Below are positions 6,508-14,897 of a stretch of 33,991 bases of DNA, piece after piece. The notes beneath the pieces were generated by a model. It had not been told where the DNA came from. It saw nothing but the letters and a program-made list of their open reading frames with translations, and made no database searches. Origin of the DNA: Lachnospiraceae bacterium (GTDB lineage: Bacteria > Bacillota_A > Clostridia > Lachnospirales > Lachnospiraceae); NCBI GenBank assembly GCA_024699595.1, contig JAILPG010000195.1, positions 1 through 33,991 on the forward strand. Direction: 5' to 3'. Position numbers and translations under genes: made by a program. How positions within the stretch are numbered: the stretch's first letter is position 1; every line of letters starts with the position of its first letter.

Positions 6508-8043
6508 TCACTCCAATGACTGGGTAACGGGAACCTCATTTTTCCTACTGTAGCATGAGAAGATCTCATCGATCTCCTTCTGCTCAGGCTTTTTGGAGAT
6601 AAGTGATACCACAGGAACTATGATAAGTCCCGCTATCATGGCAAAGGCTCCGGCATTAATGGGGGACCTGAGAAGTGCCGGAAGGAATTTAGCTCCGAAC
6701 ATATCAAAGATCATGAATCCGGCACCAAAAATAAAGCTTGCGGCACATCCTGCCTTGGTAGTTTTCTTCCAATATAATCCGTAAAGGAAGGGGGCAAGGA
6801 ACGCTCCCGCCATGGCTCCCCACGAAACGCCCATGAGCTGGGCGATAAATGCAACCTTTGAACGGTACTGGATGACAGCAAGGACCACGGAGATTGCTAT
6901 GAACACCACGATCAGCGCTCTTATCCAGAGAACCTGCTTTTTGTCGTCCATCTTCTTAATAACTGTTCCCTTGATGAAATCGATGGTAAGAGTTGAGCTG
7001 GAGGTCATTACCAGGGATGACAATGTGGACATTGAAGCAGATAAAACGAGAATAACAACAAGTCCTATAAGAGCGGGGCTTAAGTTACTGAGCATTGCGG
7101 GGATGATGGCATCATATCCTTCCGAAGCAACATCCACGGAATCTGAGAATAGTCTTCCGAAACCTCCGAGGAAATAGCATCCGCCGGCTACAACACCCGC
7201 AAAGAGTGTGGAGATGATGGTTCCCTTGGTGATGGATTTCTCGGATTTGATCGCATAGAACTTCTGAACCATCTGGGGAAGTCCCCAGGTTCCCAGGGAT
7301 GTAAGGATAACTACGCCGACAAGATTTACGGGGTCAGGACCAAAGAAGGAATTAAAAACTCCGGGAGTTGTGCTGACTGTCTCGTCCGCCACATTTGCAA
7401 GTTTATCAAGAGCGGCCAGGAAACCTCCTTTTGAGTTCAATACCGCAAGGATAACCGCTACAATACCGAAGAGCATTATGATTCCCTGAATGAAATCATT
7501 GATGGCGGTTGCCATATAGCCTCCGGCGATAACATACACACCGGTAAGTATAGCCATTACTATGATACAAACTGTGTAATCAATATTGAATGCCATTCCG
7601 AAAAGTCTGGAAAGACCGTTATAAAGCGAAGCTGTGTAAGGGATCATGAATACAAAAACAATAAGTGATGCAAAAAGTTTAAGTCCCCTGGAATTAAATC
7701 TCCTTCCAAAAAACTCAGGCATGGTTGCTGAATTGAGATGCTGTGTCATTATCCTGGTCCTTCTTCCCAGGACTCTCCATGCAAGCATTGAACCCAGCAA
7801 TGCATTTCCGATTCCTATCCATGTAGATGCGATTCCGTATTTCCATCCGAACTGTCCGGCATAACCTACAAATATAACTGCACTGAAATAACTGGTTCCG
7901 TAAGCAAAAGCAGTAAGCCAGGGGCCTACACTCCTTCCGCCCAGAACAAAGCCGTTGACATCCGTGGCATTTTTTCTGCAGTACAGACCTACTCCGATCA
8001 TTACCGAGAAGAAAATGATCAGCATCAGAATTTTGATTATCAT
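6508..8043 (-). CDS. Sodium:solute symporter (SSS/SSF family)
   Basis: A 511-residue membrane protein with about 13 hydrophobic helices. It has the SSS core: an N-out first helix, GGRSVGPWLTAFAYGTSYFSA (residues about 35-55; the unwound TM1 region that helps bind Na+), the MPEFFGRRF loop, a GGYMATAINDFIQG helix, and a late helix 8 segment SASMSTLSSLVMTSSS that matches the second sodium site. It resembles PutP- and pantothenate-type symporters, but the substrate cannot be assigned. The ribosome site is GGAGG. It is a single gene with its own promoter and terminator; the promoter spacer holds the same palindrome as the EAL gene upstream, so the two are probably co-regulated. Confidence 0.9.
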   Translation of the reverse strand: MIIKILMLIIFFSVMIGVGLYCRKNATDVNGFVLGGRSVGPWLTAFAYGTSYFSAVIFVGYAGQFGWKYGIASTWIGIGNALLGSMLAWRVLGRRTRIMTQHLNSATMPEFFGRRFNSRGLKLFASLIVFVFMIPYTASLYNGLSRLFGMAFNIDYTVCIIVMAILTGVYVIAGGYMATAINDFIQGIIMLFGIVAVILAVLNSKGGFLAALDKLANVADETVSTTPGVFNSFFGPDPVNLVGVVILTSLGTWGLPQMVQKFYAIKSEKSITKGTIISTLFAGVVAGGCYFLGGFGRLFSDSVDVASEGYDAIIPAMLSNLSPALIGLVVILVLSASMSTLSSLVMTSSSTLTIDFIKGTVIKKMDDKKQVLWIRALIVVFIAISVVLAVIQYRSKVAFIAQLMGVSWGAMAGAFLAPFLYGLYWKKTTKAGCAASFIFGAGFMIFDMFGAKFLPALLRSPINAGAFAMIAGLIIVPVVSLISKKPEQKEIDEIFSCYSRKNEVPVTQSLE

Positions 8044-8083
8044 AAAAACCTCCGATTCATCTTGTTTTGGTGGATCGTTTAAT

Positions 8084-8112
8084 ATTTTATCACTTTAAAG
8101 CGTTAGTGTAAA
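8084..8112 (-). promoter_or_regulatory. Promoter of the symporter gene with palindromic operator in the spacer
   Basis: TTTACA (8107-8112), a 17-bp spacer and TAAAAT (8084-8089). The spacer holds the 18-bp imperfect palindrome TAACGCTTTAAAGTGATA (8088-8105), found identically in front of the EAL gene at 10274-10291. A dimeric repressor bound there would block the polymerase. Confidence 0.7.
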
Positions 8113-8117
8113 TTAGT

Positions 8118-8148
8118 AAAAAAATAGCGGGGTGCCTAAACACCCCGC
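8118..8148 (-). terminator. Terminator of the EAL-domain gene
   Basis: A perfect 8-bp stem GCGGGGTG/CACCCCGC (8127-8134 and 8141-8148), 6-base loop, then TA and a T7 tract on the minus strand, 11 bases after the stop. Confidence 0.9.
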
Positions 8149-8159
8149 AATATAGTTTT

Positions 8160-10232
8160 TTAATCCGTCAGCTCGTATTCGAAGCCGTTAAGTACGATCC
8201 TTACTCTTCCGAATACAACCTCCGCTCTTTCGGGAGGCAGGTAATCCCTGAATTTTACATTGGACATGATCTTTGCCGTGATATCCGCATCTATAAAACT
8301 GAGATCCGTATCTGCAGAAAATCCTCCAAAGGGAAGGATCGTCTCACCCTTTGCGTATACTCTTAAGGAAGCTTTGTTTATCTGAAGATTTGTGCTTCCG
8401 TCAAGAGCAGCGATTCCGGAGCAGCGGTCATTATGTATGTTCATGACTACGCTGGCGTCATGTATATTTACATCTGCCAGGTCTCCGGTAAGAGTTCCTA
8501 AGCCTACGGCTTCTTTTCCGCTGATGTAGAGCTTTACAGAGCACTCATAGATCTCCATCTTGGCGGGAGCCACAAGTGATCCCATGGCAACGCCCTTCTT
8601 ACCTGACAGGTCAATGCTGATGTCACAGCTCTTCACCTGAATATTGCTCTCACGGTTAAAGGATCCGATACCCACAGCTCTCTCGCTGTTTATCTCTATA
8701 GAGTACTGTCCGCTTCTGATATCGATTCCGCCAGCGAGGCCGGATCCTATACAGATACCCACCTTACCGTTGGATTCGATCCTGATAAGTCCGGACTGTT
8801 CGAAGATGATCTCTCCATGCTCTGAATTGATATCATTTCCGATACCGTAATATTCATCCGCATCCAGCATCAGACTCAGCGCACCGGCACCCTTTACAGT
8901 AAGCTTCGATCCCTTGGGAACACATATTCCGCCCATACCGAGCTTATTGTCGCCCTTCAGTATAAGCTTGACATCACTGCCTTTTCCGAGATTTATGCAG
9001 GCTTGTTTTTTCCTGTTGATAAGCCGGATATTTTCTATTGTAAGTTCTACCTTCGCATTATCAGCAATATCGATATCAATCTCGGCATCAAAACTGGGGC
9101 CGCCACTGATGGAATAATCTCCGTCCTTGCCAATGACCACACCTATGGTACCGCTTCTGACAAGGCGCTCCATGTCGATATGCTCACCACAGTCGGCTAC
9201 ATATATACGGGATGCCATTCCTTCCTGACGCTCGTGCCAGTATTTTTTCATTTCCTGTCTTATATCATAAGGAATGGACTCCAGGGGTTCAGCCTGAGGT
9301 CTGGCTGTATAATATCCCTGAATAAGATCTGCACCGAGAAGAATAACCGCACGAAGTTCCTCTCCCGTCTCAACCCCCTCAGCCAGAGCCTGGATGCCGT
9401 TTGAATGACAGAACTCTATGATCTCACGGACAAAATGTCTCTTCTTGGGATCATCCTGCATTCCGCTTAAGAGGGATCTGTCAATCTTTACATAATCGGG
9501 CATATAACGGAGAAGATTCTGAACATTTGAATATCCGGTGCCATAATCATCAATCGCAGTCTGAACACCAATCCTCTCCATACGTTCCTTAAATTCTTTG
9601 AAATCATCTTCCTTAAGTTCTGCCTGCTCCGTGATCTCCACAACAGCTACTCCGTTGTGTCTGGTCATAAGTTCCTCAACGGCATGATAGTCTTCAGCGG
9701 AAAGAACAGTTTTGGGAATGGAGTTAATGAATACCTTATGTCCGAAGAAATTGGTCTTTCCTTCATCTATAATTCCAAGCACATTAAAGAAAGTAGCTCT
9801 TTCGATGTCGTTGAGCCTGTTCCTCAAATCTGCATATCTTATAACATCAAGTGGACTTTTGAGCACATCACTTACAGGGCGCATGAGTGCTTCATAAGAA
9901 AAGATATCGCCGGTGGATACATCCACGATGGGCTGAAAATGATATGAAAAAAGATTACCGTCTATGATCCTGACGGCTTCTTCAAGTTCTGCCGCCTCAG
10001 CTTCGGATAATGTTGCCATTAATCCTCTTCCGAATTCATCGTCGGTTCCGGTCTTAAGATAAACAAGCTCCTTACCCAGCAAGATCGCATCTTCCCACAG
10101 TTTAAGAGCATCTCCGTCCGGATCCCCGAGAAGTTCTTCATAACGTGCCTGAGTTTCAGCCAGAGCATCAGCACCGGAAACGTGCATTATTTCTTTTAAG
10201 AATTCATGAATGACCGACAGCTGTTCCTGCAT
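8160..10232 (-). CDS. EAL-domain c-di-GMP phosphodiesterase with C-terminal beta-solenoid repeats
   Basis: A 690-residue protein with no signal peptide or membrane segment. Residues 1-90 are helical and unassigned. Residues 95-325 form an EAL domain with every catalytic landmark: EAL (E114), N170 in INS, E199 and E202 in EITEQ, D228-D229 in IDDYGTGYS, K249 in VKIDRS, E285 in AEGVE, and QGYY. It should therefore hydrolyse c-di-GMP to pGpG. Residues about 355-690 are rich in beta-strand and include at least five 28-29-residue repeats (491-519, 520-547, 548-575, 576-604, 605-632), most opening VGxGS or a variant, as expected for a right-handed beta-helix. I do not know this fusion as a named architecture. 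Cytosolic beta-helices may bind partners or polymers. It is a single gene with its own promoter and terminator. Confidence 0.88.
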   Translation of the reverse strand: MQEQLSVIHEFLKEIMHVSGADALAETQARYEELLGDPDGDALKLWEDAILLGKELVYLKTGTDDEFGRGLMATLSEAEAAELEEAVRIIDGNLFSYHFQPIVDVSTGDIFSYEALMRPVSDVLKSPLDVIRYADLRNRLNDIERATFFNVLGIIDEGKTNFFGHKVFINSIPKTVLSAEDYHAVEELMTRHNGVAVVEITEQAELKEDDFKEFKERMERIGVQTAIDDYGTGYSNVQNLLRYMPDYVKIDRSLLSGMQDDPKKRHFVREIIEFCHSNGIQALAEGVETGEELRAVILLGADLIQGYYTARPQAEPLESIPYDIRQEMKKYWHERQEGMASRIYVADCGEHIDMERLVRSGTIGVVIGKDGDYSISGGPSFDAEIDIDIADNAKVELTIENIRLINRKKQACINLGKGSDVKLILKGDNKLGMGGICVPKGSKLTVKGAGALSLMLDADEYYGIGNDINSEHGEIIFEQSGLIRIESNGKVGICIGSGLAGGIDIRSGQYSIEINSERAVGIGSFNRESNIQVKSCDISIDLSGKKGVAMGSLVAPAKMEIYECSVKLYISGKEAVGLGTLTGDLADVNIHDASVVMNIHNDRCSGIAALDGSTNLQINKASLRVYAKGETILPFGGFSADTDLSFIDADITAKIMSNVKFRDYLPPERAEVVFGRVRIVLNGFEYELTD

Positions 10233-10269
10233 GTTTACCTTCTTTATTTGAGGTATTTACAACATGTAT

Positions 10270-10298
10270 ATTATATCACTTTAAAGCGTTAATAGAAA
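10270..10298 (-). promoter_or_regulatory. Promoter of the EAL gene with the shared palindromic operator
   Basis: TATAAT (10270-10275), a 17-bp spacer and a weak -35 TTTCTA (10293-10298). The palindrome at 10274-10291 is base-for-base the one in the symporter promoter and sits at nearly the same place relative to the -10. CTTTAAAG is its perfect core. It occurs nowhere else in this window by eye. Confidence 0.7.
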
Positions 10299-10310
10299 CG
10301 AAAAAAGCAC

Positions 10311-10339
10311 AAAAAAAGCGGCCGCATAAAGCGGCCGCT
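10311..10339 (-). terminator. Terminator of the sugar ABC importer operon
   Basis: A perfect 9-bp G+C-rich stem (AGCGGCCGC, 10331-10339 and 10317-10325), 5-base loop, and a T7 tract on the minus strand, 23 bases after the binding-protein stop. Confidence 0.93.
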
Positions 10340-10362
10340 CCTTGGTTAAATCTTATCGTGGA

Positions 10363-11934
10363 TTAAGCGTTCTTCCACTCGTTGTACTGGTTCTGGAACT
10401 CAGCAAGAACGTCCTGATATCCAGCTGCATCAAGTGCTGCCTGATACTCCTCGATGTAAGCGTCAACATCATCGGGAGCGATAACGCCGTGCTCAAGAGC
10501 GAATCCGTACTGCTCGAAAAGGTTAGCGCAAGCGGTGTACTGGCTCTCTACAGGTGCCTTGTCGAAACGGAAACCAGCTGCAGGAGAGGTCTGTGCTCCG
10601 CCGTTGAAATCCTTGTAAAGCTCAGCCTTGTTTGCAGGCTCGTTGTCAAGAGGAGTAACAACAGTTGCAGAAGCAGACTCCCACATTGAGTGGTTGTACT
10701 TGTCAGAGTGCTGGGTTACCTGGCCGTTTGCATCGTACTCGAAGTCCTCGCCCTCGATACCGAAGGTATACATATCAGCGAGCTTGCTGTCGGTGTAAAG
10801 GAGTCCAAGGAAATCGATACAAGCCTGAGCTTCTTCAGGGGTGCAGCTAGCTGCAACTGCAAAGCAAGAACCAAGAGCAGAGTTGGAGTGTGCCCATCTC
10901 TGGGTAGCAGGCTGCATAACAACATCCTGGCCATAACGAGCATTTGCTTCGTCATTTACAGGGATGTCGGTCCACCAAGAAATAGCCCAATCCTGGGTCT
11001 GAGTGGTGGTATCGGTAGTGGTCTTGGTAGCGTCGTCCTCTGAGAGGTATCCGAGCTCATACCATTTACCCATAAGCTTACAGAACTCAGCGTACTGAGG
11101 AGTAAGAATGGTGTCTACAACTTCGTTGGTCTTCTTGTCAACAGCGAAGAAGTTGGTTCCTGAATCGCCGGTGAAGAAATCGAAGTCGTTGATGTACCAT
11201 CTGTAGAACATAGGGGTCTTCTGGGTAAGATAAGGATACTTGATTCCTGCATCCTTAGCATCAGCGAGCATGGGCTCAAGGTCTGCAAGAGTCTTTACAG
11301 AAGTGATGTCCCATCCGAACTGATCAACAAGATCCTTACGGAACATGAAGTCATATCCTTCAACGTTGTCCTTGTATACAGGGATGAAGTAGTTCTTTCC
11401 ATCATACTTGGTAGCTTCCCACTGTCCTGCATCCATTGACTCGTAAACGCCTGTGCCGGGAAGGAGATCTGTAAGATCATAAACTGCTCCCTTCGGTACA
11501 AGGTCATTTGTTCCGATGGTTGACTCCCATGAAGCTGTCCAGAGGAGGTTGATCTCGTTTGCGTTAAGAGCGAGGTTAGCCTTGTCGGTATACTCACCTG
11601 ATCCAACATCTGTTAAAGAGATCTGAACGTTGATCTTATCAGCGATATAAGCATTGATAGCGTCCTCAACCTTCTTTACCTGATCGGAATCGGGATTTGC
11701 AAGGTTAAATGTACATCTGTAAACGTTGATGTGTGTAGCATCGCCTGATGCTGTGGTTGTTTCTGTTGTTTCTGTTGTGTCAGTAGTTGTTGTCTGATCT
11801 GCCTCGGTTGTTTCAGGCTGATCTGTTGTCTCGGTAGCCGTAGGCTGAGCAGGCTCATCTTTAGCGCCGCAGCCAGCAAGCATAACCATTGACATTGCTG
11901 TAGCAAGTACTAATGCAAGTGCTTTTCTTTTCAT
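10363..11934 (-). CDS. ABC importer sugar-binding lipoprotein (family 1, DUF3502-type C-terminus)
   Basis: A 523-residue extracellular solute-binding protein. It has a lipoprotein signal (MKRKALALVLATAMSMVMLAGC, C22) followed by a Thr/Glu-rich linker (residues about 30-68) that holds the domain away from the membrane. The core shows the two-lobe family 1 pattern, and the last 80 residues (AGFRFDKAPVESQYTAC onward) match the DUF3502-like tail of LplA/LipO-type proteins. Together with the two LplB/LplC-like permeases upstream it should import an oligosaccharide. It is the last gene of the operon, 78 bp after the second permease. It probably is needed in excess over the permeases; a weak hairpin in that gap may help. 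The sugar cannot be named. Confidence 0.9.
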   Translation of the reverse strand: MKRKALALVLATAMSMVMLAGCGAKDEPAQPTATETTDQPETTEADQTTTTDTTETTETTTASGDATHINVYRCTFNLANPDSDQVKKVEDAINAYIADKINVQISLTDVGSGEYTDKANLALNANEINLLWTASWESTIGTNDLVPKGAVYDLTDLLPGTGVYESMDAGQWEATKYDGKNYFIPVYKDNVEGYDFMFRKDLVDQFGWDITSVKTLADLEPMLADAKDAGIKYPYLTQKTPMFYRWYINDFDFFTGDSGTNFFAVDKKTNEVVDTILTPQYAEFCKLMGKWYELGYLSEDDATKTTTDTTTQTQDWAISWWTDIPVNDEANARYGQDVVMQPATQRWAHSNSALGSCFAVAASCTPEEAQACIDFLGLLYTDSKLADMYTFGIEGEDFEYDANGQVTQHSDKYNHSMWESASATVVTPLDNEPANKAELYKDFNGGAQTSPAAGFRFDKAPVESQYTACANLFEQYGFALEHGVIAPDDVDAYIEEYQAALDAAGYQDVLAEFQNQYNEWKNA

Positions 11935-12012
11935 GTTTGTCCTCCCTTTAAAAAGTTAGATTGTTAATATATATCCAACGGTCTTTGCTGCCGTATGAAT
12001 ATCAGAATAAGA

Positions 12013-12939
12013 TCATCCCTTTACGGATCCTACGGTAAGACCCTTGATAAAGTACTTCTGGAAGAAGGGATATACTACCATAATGGGTGCTATTACGACT
12101 ACAACCGTAGCCATCGTTGCGGAATACTGGGGGATCGTGCCGCCCATAGCCGCTCTTGCCGATGCAGGTACGTTTGAGTTGTTAAGTAAGAACTCGATAC
12201 TCTTCTGTATATTTATAAGAAGAAGCTGCAGCGGCTTTTTTGAATCCGAAGTAATGTAAAGCAGTGCGTTCTGCCAGTCATTCCAGTATGCAGTAGCCAT
12301 CATGAATCCTACAGCTGCAAGTGAAGGCTTTAGCAGAGGAAGAGTTACCTGGAAGAAGGTCCTGTACTCTCCAGCTCCGTCGATCTTTGCTGCTTCCATA
12401 AGCTCGCCCGGAATGCTGTTTGCGATATAGGTCCTTAAGATTATAACGTTCATGGTGCTGACACATAATGGCAGGATCAGCAGAAGCAGGTTATCCTTAA
12501 GGTGATAATAGGTGGTAAATACTATATATCCTGAAAGTGTACCGCCGTTAAAGAGCATCGGTATCAGCAGGTATATCGATAAGAACTTGGACATCCTGAA
12601 ATCCTTGCGGCTTATCGAATATGCGAACATACTCATTATAAGAAGTCCTACAAGGGTTCCGACTACCGTAACGAATATGGTTACGCCGTAAGATTTGGCA
12701 AGCTGAGTTCCGTAACGGAGCACTGCTTCAAATCCTGATTTCGAAAACTGTTTCGGAACAAATGCAAATCCATGCTGGGTAATATACTTTTCATCCGTAA
12801 CAGATGCAACGAATACGAGTATAACGGGCAGGAAACAAAACAGGGTGTACAGTAAAAGGATCAGAAACAGTATTATCTGTCCTACGCCCATTTTTTCTTT
12901 TCTTGAAGGAGCAAGATCCAGGTTTTTATTCTTAGCCAT
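12013..12939 (-). CDS. Carbohydrate ABC transporter permease, LplC/YtcP-like
   Basis: A 308-residue inner-membrane permease with six hydrophobic segments and the cytoplasmic EAA loop (ELMEAAKIDGAGEYRTFFQVTLPLLKP region, residues about 198-224) that contacts the ATPase. It ends KYFIKGLTVGSVKG, the typical C-terminus of this CUT1 subgroup. It forms the transmembrane heterodimer with the gene 15 bp upstream. The ribosome site is AGGAGG. No ATPase gene is present, so the system probably shares a genome-wide MsmX-type ATPase, as is usual for this family. Confidence 0.92.
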   Translation of the reverse strand: MAKNKNLDLAPSRKEKMGVGQIILFLILLLYTLFCFLPVILVFVASVTDEKYITQHGFAFVPKQFSKSGFEAVLRYGTQLAKSYGVTIFVTVVGTLVGLLIMSMFAYSISRKDFRMSKFLSIYLLIPMLFNGGTLSGYIVFTTYYHLKDNLLLLILPLCVSTMNVIILRTYIANSIPGELMEAAKIDGAGEYRTFFQVTLPLLKPSLAAVGFMMATAYWNDWQNALLYITSDSKKPLQLLLINIQKSIEFLLNNSNVPASARAAMGGTIPQYSATMATVVVVIAPIMVVYPFFQKYFIKGLTVGSVKG

Positions 12940-12954
12940 TTTTCTCTCCTCCTC

Positions 12955-13881
12955 TTAGAATAATGCGTTATCGGGCTCAATCTTACGTACGAGGCCGTTT
13001 GCAAGAAGCATCATCAGAAGACCTATCACGGACTGGAAGAACGACGTAGCTGCCGTAAATCCGAAGTTGGAATTCTTGAAGATCGCATTAAGTACATAGG
13101 AATCTATAACCTGCGTGGTACTGTACAGTACGCCCGAGTTCCTGGTTACCTGATAGAACAGACCGGTGTCGGACTTCATTATACTGCCGACCGATAGAAG
13201 CAGCATTACAGTGATCATCGGTACCAGCGAAGGCAGGGTTATATGCCATATCGACTGCCATTTGTTCGCACCGTCTATTTCTGCCGCTTCATAAAGTGAG
13301 GAATCGATACCTGCAAGCACTGACATATACAGAACTGAGCCATAACCCGTATCCTTCCATATCTTAACCGTAAGAAGGATGATCGGCCACAGTGCAGCCT
13401 TTGAATAGAAACTTATCGGTGTCGGTTCGTCACTGAACAGTGTGATTATCGATTTATTGATGATACCTGTATCTGTGCTTATGAATGCGTATACAATGAA
13501 CTGAACTGCCGCATAGGATATGAACACCGGGATGATCATCAGTGTCTGCATTGTCTTTGCGGCTTTCTTAAAGATAAGCTGATCGATCGCTATTGCAAGA
13601 GCAACATTTAAAAATGTTCCTACTGCCGTAAACAGCAGGTAGTATTTGATCGTGTTGCCTGTCATGTTAAGGAATGTGCCCTTTGAAGCAATGAGGAATT
13701 TGAAATTATCAAGACCTGCCCAGGGGCTACCGAAAATACCCTGCACCATGTTGTAGTTCTTAAATGCCATTATAAGACCTGCCATAGGCACGTACATGAT
13801 AAAGAACAATACAAGGAATACGGGAAGTGACATTACGACGTGTGCCCTGTGTTTCCATGTGTTCTGGAAAAATGACTTCAT
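12955..13881 (-). CDS. Carbohydrate ABC transporter permease, LplB/YteP-like
   Basis: A permease of about 308 residues, partner of the LplC-like gene downstream. It has six hydrophobic segments, an N-terminal PVFLVLFFIMYVPMAGLIMAF helix, an LDNFKFL motif, and the EAA loop SSLYEAAEIDGANKWQSIWH (residues about 205-224). It is the first gene of the operon. AAGGAGG lies 10 bases before the ATG at 13881; an in-frame TTG at 13887 is only 4 bases from it, so I use the ATG (the protein then starts MKSFFQNTW). An operator-like palindrome overlaps the presumed -10 just upstream. Confidence 0.9.
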   Translation of the reverse strand: MKSFFQNTWKHRAHVVMSLPVFLVLFFIMYVPMAGLIMAFKNYNMVQGIFGSPWAGLDNFKFLIASKGTFLNMTGNTIKYYLLFTAVGTFLNVALAIAIDQLIFKKAAKTMQTLMIIPVFISYAAVQFIVYAFISTDTGIINKSIITLFSDEPTPISFYSKAALWPIILLTVKIWKDTGYGSVLYMSVLAGIDSSLYEAAEIDGANKWQSIWHITLPSLVPMITVMLLLSVGSIMKSDTGLFYQVTRNSGVLYSTTQVIDSYVLNAIFKNSNFGFTAATSFFQSVIGLLMMLLANGLVRKIEPDNALF

Positions 13882-13920
13882 TAACAAAAATCCTCCTTGT
13901 TACGGATGAGCGACCTGTCA

Positions 13921-13954
13921 TGTGCATTATATGCAAATTGCACAATTTTTTAAC
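13921..13954 (-). promoter_or_regulatory. Probable promoter and palindromic operator of the sugar ABC operon
   Basis: TATAAT (13926-13931) with a weak -35 (GTTAAA, 13949-13954). A perfect inverted repeat TGTGCA-N12-TGCACA (13921-13944) straddles the -10. The rest of 13945-14095 is very A+T-rich and holds nothing I can identify. Confidence 0.45.
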
Positions 13955-14095
13955 AGCTTAATCGTTTTCGTAACCACAATATATCATATTAATTTTTTAA
14001 AATCAACAGGGAAATATGATTTTTTTAGAAAAATGTGATGATACGGTAAATGAGAGTATAAAACAGGGGTAAGATACTGATAAATGTGCACAAAG

Positions 14096-14164
14096 AGCCC
14101 GCTCCCGGGAAAAGGGGAGTCCCGAAAGCGGGATAGACATACATCCGTGGAGATCGCCGGATGT
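14096..14164. other. Structured intergenic segment between yneA-like gene and sugar ABC operon
   Basis: Two hairpins lie here. A G+C-rich one spans 14098-14132 (outer CCCGCT/AGCGGG, with alternative inner pairings CTCCC/GGGAG or CCCG/CGGG). A 7-bp one, ACATCCG/CGGATGT, spans 14141-14164. On the minus strand the first is followed by CTCTTTGTG, so it could be an imperfect terminator for the yneA-like gene about 100 bases upstream. It could also be part of a small RNA. I match it to no known RNA family. Confidence 0.35.
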
Positions 14165-14233
14165 GAAGCTTGCGAAACTGTTAAGTGAATTTTAGACCGT
14201 TTAAACGTATACGTATAAGGACAGATAATACTA

Positions 14234-14722
14234 TCATCTGTAATAAGGTACGATCAGGCTGTTTCCCGGTATGAGCGCTGTGTCAGCCGATATCCTGTTT
14301 ATGGAGATGATCTCCTTAACAAGCTCGTCATCCGAAGAATAACCGTTTGAAAGATTGCCCTGTGCTATCGTATCAAGCGTGTCATTTAAATGGATCACAA
14401 CACTTTTGTAACACTTGGTACCGGCTGCCGATACGCTATCCTTCTTGTCCGATGCATAGGCAAAGCAGGAAAAAACCAGAACAAATATTATCATGGAAAG
14501 AATGAATATAAGGATCATATTGCGCTTACGCTCCAATGCTCTCCTGCTTCTGTATTTCCTTATATAATAACCTGTGCCTGCACTGTTAAGACTCTGCAGA
14601 GTATTAATGTCAAAGCTTCTGTTCAGAGTGCCGGTAAGACCGTTCTCCGTGCCTGAGTCGTCCCCGTATCTGTATTCATATATATTGCCGTGTTCATATC
14701 CGTATAAATCCATGCTGTTCAT
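14234..14722 (-). CDS. yneA: YneA-like SOS cell-division suppressor (membrane anchor plus LysM)
   Basis: A 162-residue protein: a cytoplasmic N-terminus with a tyrosine-rich start and a basic patch (RKYRSRRALERKR), one membrane helix (MILIFILSMIIFVLVFSCFAY), then a C-terminal LysM-like domain (VVIHLNDTLDTIAQ to PGNSLIVPYYR) that would face the wall. This is the YneA layout, and it is divergent from lexA exactly as in Bacillus. YneA delays division during DNA damage. The ATG at 14722 is chosen because GAGGGG lies 7 bases before it; an in-frame TTG upstream overlaps that site. LexA boxes fill its promoter spacer and the start-site region. It is longer at the N-terminus than Bacillus YneA (about 105 residues). 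Confidence 0.75.
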   Translation of the reverse strand: MNSMDLYGYEHGNIYEYRYGDDSGTENGLTGTLNRSFDINTLQSLNSAGTGYYIRKYRSRRALERKRNMILIFILSMIIFVLVFSCFAYASDKKDSVSAAGTKCYKSVVIHLNDTLDTIAQGNLSNGYSSDDELVKEIISINRISADTALIPGNSLIVPYYR

Positions 14723-14756
14723 CTGCTGACCCCTCAATCCATTTTAGAAGATGTTC

Positions 14757-14854
14757 CAAACATTTGTTCGCCGCATATTAATAATACGAACATTCATTCG
14801 GTTTGTCAACAGATTTTTCAAAAAAATCGAACATTTTTTCTGAATGTATGTTTG
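14757..14854. promoter_or_regulatory. Four LexA (SOS) box-like sites
   Basis: The Gram-positive LexA consensus is close to CGAACATATGTTCG. Matches: CAAACATTTGTTCG (14757-14770), CGAACATTCATTCG (14787-14800), a weaker CGAACATTTTTTCT (14828-14841) and TGAATGTATGTTTG (14841-14854). The first two cover the yneA-like start site and spacer; the last overlaps the lexA -35. This should give strong SOS control of both genes. Confidence 0.85.
14781..14809 (-). promoter_or_regulatory. Promoter of the yneA-like gene
   Basis: TTGACA (14804-14809), exactly 17 bp, TATTAT (14781-14786). The LexA box 14787-14800 lies wholly within the spacer, the classic repressing position. Confidence 0.85.
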
Positions 14855-14880
14855 CTTTTTTGATAAAACTATGTTAATAT
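14852..14880 (+). promoter_or_regulatory. Probable lexA promoter
   Basis: TTGCTT (14852-14857), 17 bp, TAATAT (14875-14880). It is preceded and overlapped by the LexA box at 14841-14854, which fits autorepression. Confidence 0.6.
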
Positions 14881-14897
14881 GATTTTGGAAATCAGAG

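Noticed and set aside
10342..11043. Plus-strand frames opposite the sugar-binding protein
   Set aside because: They are shadows of a codon-biased gene with no start signals.
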